Shown: positions 7,972-14,730 of the stretch, one piece after another
Layout: the number at the start of each line of letters is the position of its first letter
Position numbering within the stretch: the first letter of the stretch is position 1
Assembly: GCA_038230415.1 (NCBI GenBank)
Contig: JBBRNH010000020.1
Location: forward strand, 1 to 64,000
Length of the DNA stretch: 64,000 nt
Direction of reading: 5' to 3'
Origin: JBBRNH01 sp038230415
GTDB lineage: Bacteria; Bacteroidota; Bacteroidia; Cytophagales; Spirosomataceae
Made by a program: the position numbers and the translations under genes
Notes under the pieces: model-generated
What the model was told of the DNA's origin: nothing
Databases searched by the model: none
Seen by the model: only the letters and a program-made list of their open reading frames with translations

Positions 7972-8002
7972 AGCGGGGCCAACCGTATTGGCTGGCCCCG
8001 CT
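7972..8002. terminator. Hairpin terminator between convergent genes
   Basis: AGCGGGGCCA (7972-7981) pairs with TGGCCCCGCT (7993-8002). On the minus strand the stem is followed by a run of six T, so it is a proper intrinsic terminator for the DAHP synthase gene. On the plus strand it has no T-tract and would act weakly on the AlbA_2 gene. Confidence 0.75.
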
Positions 8003-8026
8003 GATAAACTGTCGGCTTCTGAATAG

Positions 8027-9127
8027 TCAGGCCATTGGTTCGCTGTTCATCACCTCCGTTTGCTTACGGATTGATTCCATATGGATAATCTTGTAAATCT
8101 CTTCCACCAATTCAGGGTATAGATTCAGTTTTTCGCCGAGGCTGGTGCGCGTTTGCAGAATCTCTTTCCAGCGGTCAGGTTGAAACAGCGTCACGTTGTT
8201 ATCACGTTTGTATTCGGCGAGCCGCTCCACAAGGGCCATCCGCGCCGAGAGCATCTCCACAATCTGCCGGTCAACGTTGTCGATATTCCGGCGGCTCTGC
8301 TCTAAAACGGTTTGAAACTCGATGTTTTCAGATGCGACCTGCCGAATCTGGAGGTGATCGAGCATTTCGCCGAAGGCCACCGGCGTAAGTTGCTGGGCGG
8401 CATCGCTCCAGGCGTTATCGGGGTCAATGTGTGATTCAACAATCAGGCCGTCGTAGTTCAGGTCCATTGCCATCTGCGTGAGTTCGGCGAGGTAGGCGCG
8501 TTTACCGGCCATATGGCTGGGGTCGCCAATCATGGGCAACTGCGGGAACATAGACTTGAGCTCGATAGCGATTTGCCAGAGCGGAATATTCCGGTATTTG
8601 CTGGCCTCGCCGGTTGAGAAACCCCGGTGAATAGCCGCGAGTTTGGTAATACCCGCACCAGCGAGCCGCTCAAATGCGCCAACCCACAGGGCCAAATCAG
8701 GATTAACCGGGTTTTTGACCAGCACCGGCACGTCAACGCCCCGGAGTGCGTCGGCGATTTCCTGCACCGTGAAGGGGTTTACAGTGGTTCTTGCGCCAAT
8801 CCACAGCACATCCACGCCATATTTCAGGGCCAGTTCGATGTGTTCGGGGGTGGCTACCTCAATGGCGAAGGGCAGGCCGGTTTCGGCTTTGGCGCGTTGA
8901 ATCCATTTCAGAGCGGGTTCGCCCATGCCCTCAAAACTGCCGGGGCGGGTGCGGGGTTTCCAGACACCGGCCCGCACAATATGAACAGCCCCCAACTGCG
9001 CCAGTTGACGGGTAGTTTCTACCAATTGCTCTTCGGTTTCGGCACTGCATGGCCCGGCAATAATGAGGGGCTTGCCGTTGGTCTCTACCCAGGAATTCAG
9101 GGGTGAGACGGTTAGTTCAGGTTTCAT
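8027..9127 (-). CDS. Bifunctional DAHP synthase / chorismate mutase
   Basis: A 366-residue fusion for the shikimate pathway. Residues 1-260 are a KDPG/DAHP-type TIM barrel: IIAGPCSAETEEQ near residue 19, RAGVWKPRTRPGSFEG, then WIGARTTVNPF and IGDPSHMAGKR. It condenses erythrose 4-phosphate with phosphoenolpyruvate. The C-terminal ~95 residues (RRNIDNVDRQIVEMLSARM onward) are an AroQ-type helical chorismate mutase, which turns chorismate into prephenate. In Bacteroidetes this fusion order is usual, and the mutase can confer feedback control on the synthase. The gene stands alone, with an intrinsic terminator 25 nt downstream. Confidence 0.93.
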   Translation of the reverse strand: MKPELTVSPLNSWVETNGKPLIIAGPCSAETEEQLVETTRQLAQLGAVHIVRAGVWKPRTRPGSFEGMGEPALKWIQRAKAETGLPFAIEVATPEHIELALKYGVDVLWIGARTTVNPFTVQEIADALRGVDVPVLVKNPVNPDLALWVGAFERLAGAGITKLAAIHRGFSTGEASKYRNIPLWQIAIELKSMFPQLPMIGDPSHMAGKRAYLAELTQMAMDLNYDGLIVESHIDPDNAWSDAAQQLTPVAFGEMLDHLQIRQVASENIEFQTVLEQSRRNIDNVDRQIVEMLSARMALVERLAEYKRDNNVTLFQPDRWKEILQTRTSLGEKLNLYPELVEEIYKIIHMESIRKQTEVMNSEPMA

Positions 9128-9192
9128 ACGCTTGTACGTTAAATGGATTACTATAACTACTCTATCGGGAACTTTCGATGGTAGTTTTGCCG

Positions 9193-9200
9193 TATATTTG
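9193..9200 (+). promoter_or_regulatory. Candidate -7 box upstream of proline dehydrogenase
   Basis: TATATTTG is an exact TAnnTTTG, with TTTC 16 nt upstream as a weak -33. It would give a leader of about 170 nt before the ATG at 9378. The 9128-9377 gap holds no other convincing feature. Confidence 0.35.
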
Positions 9201-9377
9201 TATTCAAATCAGCCTGAAAACGGGCGGGTCCAATTATCCGGTCAACTTGATTTGCCCGGCAAAGTTCGCGCCGGTTGCGCTGAAAAACCAAATAGTCCGT
9301 ATTTTCGTTATACCTTTCGGCTCCGCTATCAAGCGCGGCCAACCTGTGAGATAAGCCGCCCAAAGCGGTACCCATTT

Positions 9378-10649
9378 ATGTCGAATCGAAGTAGTTTCAT
9401 GCCGACTATTGCTCCTGAACGGCTTAGTGACCCACGTGAGGCCCGGCCAAAATCAACGCTGAGCCGAGGGTCAGCTAAGCCAATTGTCTTTGAAGACACC
9501 TCAGTTGCCTTCGCCTGCCAGCCCAATGGCAAACTCCTGAAAACGTACTGGTTGTTTGCCCTGATGAGTCAGGCATGGCTGGTAAATGTAGGGACTTTTT
9601 TCATCAAGATTGCCCTGCGGCTTCAACTGCCCATTAAAGGACTGATTAAGAACACGATTTTTGAGCAGTTCTGTGGCGGTGAAAGTATCCAGGAGTGCGA
9701 AAAGACGATTCAGAAACTGCACGTCGGCCACATCGGAACCATCCTGGATTACTCAATCGAAGGGGAAGAAAACGACACGTGTTTTGAGGCCACCACGCTC
9801 GAAGTTCTTCGTACTATCGAGCGGGCGAGCGAAACAACCGACATTCCCTTTTCAGTCTTTAAAATGACCGGTATCGCCCCTACTGACCTCCTCGAAGCGG
9901 TGCAGATTGGCGATTCGCTCACCAAAGATCAGAAAGTTGAATTTGATCTGGTGCTGGATCGGGTTGACCGCCTGTGCCGCCGGGCTGCCGAACGGAATGT
10001 CAAGATTTTTATTGATGCCGAAGAATCCTGGATTCAGGACACGATTGATACGCTCGCCTACGAAATGATGGATCGCTATAACCACGAGCGGCCCATTGTT
10101 TACAACACCTACCAACTGTACCGCTGGGATACACTGGCCCGGCTGGAACAGGCCACCCGCGAAGCCCGCGAAAAAGGATATGCCCTCGGTGCGAAATTGG
10201 TGCGCGGAGCCTACATGGAAAAAGAGCGTCTCCGGTCGCACGAATGTGAATATCAGGATCCGATTCAGGCCAGCAAAGAAGATACCGACCGTGATTTTGA
10301 TGCCGCCGTTGACTTTTGTCTCAATAACCGCGACACCGTATCAATCTGTCTTGGTACGCACAATGAGTATAGTTGCCAGCACTGCGCTGAGCAGATGACC
10401 CGCTCAGGTATTGAACCCAACGACCCACACATCTGGTTCTCGCAATTGCTGGGTATGAGCGACAACATCTCGTATAATCTGGCTCAGGCGGGCTACAACG
10501 TGGCGAAATATGTGCCATACGGCCCGGTAGAAGCGGTGATGCCGTATTTATTCCGCCGGGCCGATGAAAATACATCCATCGCCGGGCAGACCAGCCGCGA
10601 GTTTGCCCTCATCAGTAATGAGTTGACGCGCCGAAAAGGTTGCCGTTAA
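9378..10649 (+). CDS. Proline dehydrogenase
   Basis: A 423-residue FAD-linked proline dehydrogenase of the monofunctional type, which oxidises proline to pyrroline-5-carboxylate and passes electrons to the quinone pool. The PRODH barrel shows KMTGIAPTDLLEA, FIDAEESWIQDTID, YNTYQLYRWDTL, KLVRGAYMEKER, CLGTHNEYS and QLLGMSDNISYNLA, and ends with YVPYGPVEAVMPYLFRRADE, whose RR pair binds the proline carboxylate. The frame stays open upstream to 9063, but that is antisense to the DAHP gene. I chose the ATG at 9378; 9399 is also possible. A 28-bp perfect hairpin follows the gene. The P5C dehydrogenase is not in the window. Confidence 0.9.
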   Translation: MSNRSSFMPTIAPERLSDPREARPKSTLSRGSAKPIVFEDTSVAFACQPNGKLLKTYWLFALMSQAWLVNVGTFFIKIALRLQLPIKGLIKNTIFEQFCGGESIQECEKTIQKLHVGHIGTILDYSIEGEENDTCFEATTLEVLRTIERASETTDIPFSVFKMTGIAPTDLLEAVQIGDSLTKDQKVEFDLVLDRVDRLCRRAAERNVKIFIDAEESWIQDTIDTLAYEMMDRYNHERPIVYNTYQLYRWDTLARLEQATREAREKGYALGAKLVRGAYMEKERLRSHECEYQDPIQASKEDTDRDFDAAVDFCLNNRDTVSICLGTHNEYSCQHCAEQMTRSGIEPNDPHIWFSQLLGMSDNISYNLAQAGYNVAKYVPYGPVEAVMPYLFRRADENTSIAGQTSREFALISNELTRRKGCR

Positions 10650-10669
10650 GCGAACTATTGTACCACAGA

Positions 10670-10728
10670 ACAGAACCCTAATAAGACGGACATTGCCAGT
10701 GGCAATGTCCGTCTTATTAGGGTTCTGT
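10670..10728. terminator. 28-bp perfect hairpin with a 3-nt loop
   Basis: The arms at 10670-10697 and 10701-10728 pair without a mismatch around the loop AGT. It lies 20 nt after the proline dehydrogenase stop and is followed on the plus strand by TCGTATTTTTG, so it fits an intrinsic terminator. The T-run is also the apparent -7 box of lspA. A transcribed read-through would sequester the region just before the lspA start. Confidence 0.75.
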
Positions 10729-10730
10729 CG

Positions 10731-10738
10731 TATTTTTG
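10731..10738 (+). promoter_or_regulatory. -7 box of lspA overlapping the terminator T-run
   Basis: TATTTTTG matches TAnnTTTG exactly and ends 4 nt before the ATG at 10743. The expected -33 position would fall within the hairpin arm, and no TTTG is present there. A leaderless transcript is implied if this box is used. Confidence 0.35.
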
Positions 10739-10742
10739 CCCA

Positions 10743-11570
10743 ATGAATCAGAAAAATCCGCTTATCTATTTCTTGCTGACGTTTGTGCTGATTGCGCTTG
10801 ACCAGAGCGTTAAGCTGGCGGTTCATCAGTATATGCTGCCGGGTTTTGCCGGGCAGATAAACGTGGTTGGCAACTGGCTAAAACTGCATTATGTGCTGAA
10901 CCCCGGCATGGCGTTTGGGATGCAGTTAGGGCATGAGTATGGCAAGCTGATGTTGAGTGTGTTCCGGCTGTTTGCCATGGGCGGCATTGCCTGGTATCTC
11001 GTGTATCTGGCCCGCAACGGCGCACCAAATGGCTTGCTCTGGGCTATGGCAATGATTTTAGCCGGTGCCGTCGGCAACGTGATTGACAGCACGTTTTACG
11101 GCGTTTTTCTGAACAATGCGCCCTACGGATCGCCAACGCCCTGGTTTCACGGGCAGGTGATTGACATGATTTTTGTGGACGTTTGGGAAGGATTCATTCC
11201 CGACTGGGTGCCGGTCTGGGGCGGTCAGTATTATTCGACACCAATTTTTAATATTGCCGATTCGTGCATCTTCATCGGCGTTTGTCTGATTCTGGCCTTT
11301 CAGCGTCGGTTTTTTCGGGAGCAAAGTCAGGAGCAGGAAGCCAATCAGGTAGTAGAAACGGCTTCTCAGGATATACAGGCGGTTACTGATACGGAGGTAC
11401 TTGATTCAGACCATGTAGAGAGAAAAAGCGGGTTTCCACCCACACTACTTACCGATGAAACCTCGGAGTTGCCCCCCGCTGAGGGAGCCGTTGCAGAACC
11501 GGCTTCTGAAAAGCAGGGCGTAAGTCAGCCGGTTAAATCGGAGGAGGAGTTGAAGCGTCATCACGATTAG
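10743..11570 (+). CDS. lspA: Lipoprotein signal peptidase II with a C-terminal tail
   Basis: A 275-residue inner-membrane aspartyl protease that removes signal peptides from diacylglyceryl-modified prolipoproteins, which are common in this window. Four membrane segments and the family motifs are present: ALDQSVK near residue 19, YVLNPGMAFGMQ, AGAVGNVIDS and FNIADSCIFIG; the last two carry the catalytic Asp pair. The core ends near residue 190. The remaining ~85 residues form a hydrophilic, acidic tail rich in Glu, Gln and Ser that ordinary LspA proteins of about 160-200 residues lack. The tail is probably disordered and cytoplasmic. Confidence 0.93.
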   Translation: MNQKNPLIYFLLTFVLIALDQSVKLAVHQYMLPGFAGQINVVGNWLKLHYVLNPGMAFGMQLGHEYGKLMLSVFRLFAMGGIAWYLVYLARNGAPNGLLWAMAMILAGAVGNVIDSTFYGVFLNNAPYGSPTPWFHGQVIDMIFVDVWEGFIPDWVPVWGGQYYSTPIFNIADSCIFIGVCLILAFQRRFFREQSQEQEANQVVETASQDIQAVTDTEVLDSDHVERKSGFPPTLLTDETSELPPAEGAVAEPASEKQGVSQPVKSEEELKRHHD

Positions 11571-11579
11571 TAGCATTTA

Positions 11580-13169
11580 TTACTGCACATCATCAAGCGG
11601 GGTGAAGTCCTTAAAGGCGCGTTTGATGGCCTTGTCGGTGGCTTCTTTTTTGTTCTCCCAGGCCGCGTCTAACTCCATCGCTACGGGGCCGGTCAGGCTT
11701 AGTACGATCCTGAAATCATCCAACCGTCGGATAAAATCGGTGCCGCGCCGGGCGGATTTCAGCGCAAACTCCCGCGCAAAAACGTCTCCCTTATTTTGAA
11801 TTTCTGCTTTCTTGCCCAGCACATAGTTGTAGCGGTCGAGGAGGTCTTTCATTGATTTTCCGATTACCTCAGTGGCTTCCAGCGTTCCCATCGTGAGTAC
11901 TGCCGTGCCACCCACCGCCGAGATAAGCCGCTGATTTTGTTGGGCCTGCGGGCTTGAACTGGCCGTTGTGATGGCCGGGGTCACGCCCGTGATGGCTCCC
12001 AGCGCAGCGTTGGCTACGGAGCGGTTTCGTTTGCCTTTCTTGGCCCGCCGGTAGCTGGTTTTGAGGTTTTCTTCGCGTTCGGCCAATTGCTCGGCTAAGT
12101 TCCAGGCTATCACCATCGTCTGCCGATATTGAGCATAATAGTAACGGTCCTTTTCGGCTTCATTCACGGTATTCTGTACGCTGAACGTCAGGGTTCGTTG
12201 CTCGCGGTTCTGGGCCTTGTCGAGGGTATAAAACGTGAGCGTGGTCTGCAACGAGTCGAGCGGGTCTTTCACAAAGTCATAGCCGGGCTTCCACGTAAAT
12301 TCATACTGGTTAGCCGTGTTTTTGACCAAGGCTGATTTAGGTACTTGCGGGTTATCACTCAAAAAATCGAACGTAGCAATGTCATCGTCGCCATTGGGGT
12401 CGCTGAGGTAGAATTTGAGATTCACCGTTGCGTTTTCGCGGAGCCGGTAGTGAGTCTCTTTTGGGATAATGGCAATGTCGGGTGGTAAATCCATCGCCGT
12501 CACTTCAATTTTTAAGCGGCCTTTGGTGCGGGTTTTGGCGGGCTGGTCTTCTACCCAAAATTCGATGTAGTAGGGCTTGTCTCTCAGGCGGTTAAACTGA
12601 TTTAGTGAGAGCGTCCAGGTCAATTCGCCCTGTGCCGAGAGCTTCAAGCCTTCGGGCATCTGGTCGGCAATCGGGACGAATACGAGTGGGTCATCGTCAT
12701 CGTCATAAATCTGCTCGTCAGCATCGAGCTTGTAGCTGTTCGGGGCGCGGTAGCGAACGTAAAAAGGCCGCAGCACATCAACAACCGGCGGGCGGTTGAC
12801 GTGCTGCACCTTGAAATCAATGGATTGGGTCACTTTCTCGCCCCGCTGATTGCTCACTTCCAGAATGACCGATACAACGCGGGTAGTCTGAATCCGGCTG
12901 GCGAGGTCATAATCTGGAGTCCAGCTAAAATGACCCAGCGAATCGAGTTCCATCCCGTCAAATTTTCCCTGAGTAATGGTGTATTGTAAGGTGTCAGTAG
13001 GGCTGGCAGTGGTTTTCACCTCAAACCGGATAGGGATTCCTTCAGCTATGGTTGTCCAGCCGGGTTGCGTGGGTAAGGTGACTTGCAACGGCTTTGTGTC
13101 CTGCGCCTGAATCAGCGAGACCGGCAAAATGAAGAGCAAAAAATAAACAGGGTTTTTGGCTAAGCGCAT
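11580..13169 (-). CDS. Exported protein with Ig-like domains and a helical C-terminus
   Basis: A 529-residue protein with an N-terminal signal peptide (cleavage near IQAQ, residue 22). Residues ~30-330 hold about three cadherin/putative-Ig-like beta domains, seen in repeated phrases such as FSWTPDYDLAS, LTWTLSLNQFN and FTWKPGYDFVK, with acidic calcium-type stretches (YDDDDDPLVF, DPNGDDDIATF). From about residue 345 the chain becomes charged and helical with a short low-complexity hydrophobic stretch (~385-430). No T9SS sorting domain is visible, so it may stay in the periplasm or be membrane-attached. I do not know its function. It ends 9 nt from the convergent lspA stop. Confidence 0.75.
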   Translation of the reverse strand: MRLAKNPVYFLLFILPVSLIQAQDTKPLQVTLPTQPGWTTIAEGIPIRFEVKTTASPTDTLQYTITQGKFDGMELDSLGHFSWTPDYDLASRIQTTRVVSVILEVSNQRGEKVTQSIDFKVQHVNRPPVVDVLRPFYVRYRAPNSYKLDADEQIYDDDDDPLVFVPIADQMPEGLKLSAQGELTWTLSLNQFNRLRDKPYYIEFWVEDQPAKTRTKGRLKIEVTAMDLPPDIAIIPKETHYRLRENATVNLKFYLSDPNGDDDIATFDFLSDNPQVPKSALVKNTANQYEFTWKPGYDFVKDPLDSLQTTLTFYTLDKAQNREQRTLTFSVQNTVNEAEKDRYYYAQYRQTMVIAWNLAEQLAEREENLKTSYRRAKKGKRNRSVANAALGAITGVTPAITTASSSPQAQQNQRLISAVGGTAVLTMGTLEATEVIGKSMKDLLDRYNYVLGKKAEIQNKGDVFAREFALKSARRGTDFIRRLDDFRIVLSLTGPVAMELDAAWENKKEATDKAIKRAFKDFTPLDDVQ

Positions 13170-13232
13170 CGAGTAGAGCAGCGTATTTATCCTGGTAAAC
13201 GCAAAATAGCGGCTATCATTTCCTTAAAACAT

Positions 13233-13260
13233 AAAAGCCGCCCAATGAAGAGCGGCTTTT
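13233..13260 (-). terminator. Intrinsic terminator of the uppS-bamA-skp operon
   Basis: AAAAGCCGC (13233-13241) pairs with GCGGCTTTT (13252-13260). On the minus strand the stem is followed by TTTTATGTTTT. It ends the operon after the second skp-like gene, downstream of a dispersed repeat. Confidence 0.75.
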
Positions 13261-13275
13261 CCTAGTTTTCGTGCC

Positions 13276-13348
13276 TTTGTCATTCCGACGATAGGAGGAA
13301 CCTATTTAGATTAGCACCTTAGATTCCTCCTATCGTCGGAATGACAAA
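13276..13348. repeat. Dispersed inverted repeat, copy A
   Basis: Arms at 13276-13304 and 13320-13348 pair over 29 positions with one mismatch around a 15-nt loop. The arm reads GTCATTCCGACGATAGGAGG and continues to AACCTA. Copy B at 62211-62287 has the same arm length class, the same 15-nt loop and a similar loop sequence in reverse orientation. It lies between the last skp-like gene and its terminator and would be part of the mRNA 3' end. It resembles REP or MITE-type elements. Confidence 0.8.
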
Positions 13349-13357
13349 AGCACAGTA

Positions 13358-13996
13358 CTAATTCTTTTTCGGAGCCGTTGCCGGTGTAGTAGCCGGAGCC
13401 GTAACGGGTGCGGCTGGCTTGGGCGTTACGCCCATCTTTTTCAGCACGAGGTCAGAGATGTTGCCATCTTCAGGCGCAAACAACAGAATTGGCGTAGTAC
13501 CGGCACCGGCATCGAGGTTGAAAACGTAGGTAAAGCCGTTTTCTTTCGCCACGATGTCAATATTCTTCTGAATCTTTTGGATCACCGGATTCACCAACTG
13601 ACCGTATTTGTCCTGCAACGTTTTCTGGGCGTTGGTCTGGAACTCCTGCACCCGGCTTTGCAGGCTTTGCAGTTCGGCTTCGCGGTCTTTTTTAATCACC
13701 TCCGACATTTGGCCCTGCCCTTTTTCGTAGGCGGCATATTTGTCTTCAAACTCTTTCGACATCCGTTTCAACTCGTTATCGGCCTGGGTACGCTGAATGG
13801 TGAGTTGGTTTTCGATTTCTTTCGATTCGGGCATTTGCCGCAGCAGATAATCAATATTGGTGTATCCCAGTTTGAGCGGGCCAGCCACTGTGGCTGTCGG
13901 TGTGGTAGCAGCAACAGTCGCCGGTGCCTGCGCCTGTACGTTCAGGCTTCCCATAAACAATGCCGCGCCAAAGGCGGCAACAAAGTACTTTTTCAT
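13358..13996 (-). CDS. OmpH/Skp-family periplasmic chaperone (second copy)
   Basis: A 212-residue exported protein with signal peptide MKKYFVAAFGAALFMGS ending at VQAQ. I chose the ATG at 13994-13996, since the upstream ATG at 14017 would precede the signal with seven polar residues. The mature part begins LKLGYTNIDYLLRQMPES and continues as a long charged coiled coil (about residues 65-140), as in Skp, which holds unfolded outer-membrane proteins in the periplasm. The C-terminus is a Pro/Ala/Thr-rich tail. It is the last gene of uppS-bamA-skp-skp. Confidence 0.88.
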   Translation of the reverse strand: MKKYFVAAFGAALFMGSLNVQAQAPATVAATTPTATVAGPLKLGYTNIDYLLRQMPESKEIENQLTIQRTQADNELKRMSKEFEDKYAAYEKGQGQMSEVIKKDREAELQSLQSRVQEFQTNAQKTLQDKYGQLVNPVIQKIQKNIDIVAKENGFTYVFNLDAGAGTTPILLFAPEDGNISDLVLKKMGVTPKPAAPVTAPATTPATAPKKN

Positions 13997-14017
13997 TGTT
14001 AGTTGGTTATTAATCAC

Positions 14018-14665
14018 TTATTTAGGTCTTACGCTTGGCTGTATTGTTGCCGGGGTTCCGCCCGGCGTTGACGTTCCCATCAGTGGAACCGTTGGCTGAC
14101 CGCCCGCCGGATTTCCCGCCGTTGGGCTGGTTTTAGTCGGTTTCGTTTCGGCATCCAAGCCTAACTCTTCCATCACATAATCGGTGTAATCGTGCCGGGG
14201 ATTGGTGTAGAGCATCACAAAATCGCTGGCTTTATCAAATACAAAATCCAATTTTTTCTGCGACGCTACTTTCTCCAACGCTCGGTTTACCAATTCCATC
14301 GGGGCTTTGATGAGTTCTTTTTTCTTCTGAAGCAGCAACCCTTCGTAGCCAAATACTTTGTTGTTGTACTCCCGCGCTTCGCGTTCTTTCTCCGAAATCA
14401 CCCGTTGCCGGTCGCGTTTCATATCGTCGGTCAGCAGAATTTCTTCGAGTTGGTAGGCGCGTTGGAGTTTGTCAATCTCCACGTACTTGTCCTGAATATC
14501 CTTCGACCATTTGTCAGCAAATTTATCAATTTCGCCGAGGGCTTTCTGATATTCAGGCATTTTGCTGAACACAAATTCGGTATCCACGTAGCCAAACTTC
14601 TGCGCCCGAACCGGAAATGCCGCGCAAACCAAACACAAAAGTACAAAAATCGAGGCTCTGTTCAT
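14018..14665 (-). CDS. OmpH/Skp-family periplasmic chaperone (first copy)
   Basis: A 215-residue exported protein with signal peptide cleaved near VRAQ (residue 22). The mature N-terminus KFGYVDTEFVFSKMPEYQKA is typical of OmpH/Skp, followed by a coiled-coil tentacle region (about 45-130) and a Pro/Thr/Gly-rich tail. It lies 65 nt after bamA and 21 nt before a second, diverged skp-like gene. Tandem skp paralogues after bamA are common in Bacteroidetes. It should deliver barrel precursors to BamA. Confidence 0.88.
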   Translation of the reverse strand: MNRASIFVLLCLVCAAFPVRAQKFGYVDTEFVFSKMPEYQKALGEIDKFADKWSKDIQDKYVEIDKLQRAYQLEEILLTDDMKRDRQRVISEKEREAREYNNKVFGYEGLLLQKKKELIKAPMELVNRALEKVASQKKLDFVFDKASDFVMLYTNPRHDYTDYVMEELGLDAETKPTKTSPTAGNPAGGQPTVPLMGTSTPGGTPATIQPSVRPK

Positions 14666-14730
14666 GGTATTCTACTGACTTGGATGGTTCATAAGCCGGT
14701 TGGTTTAATAACGCCCCGATGAACGAAACC

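Noticed and set aside
9063..9377. Extended N-terminus of proline dehydrogenase
   Set aside because: The first part is antisense to the DAHP synthase gene and the translation is unlike the family; a -7 box lies inside it at 9193-9200.
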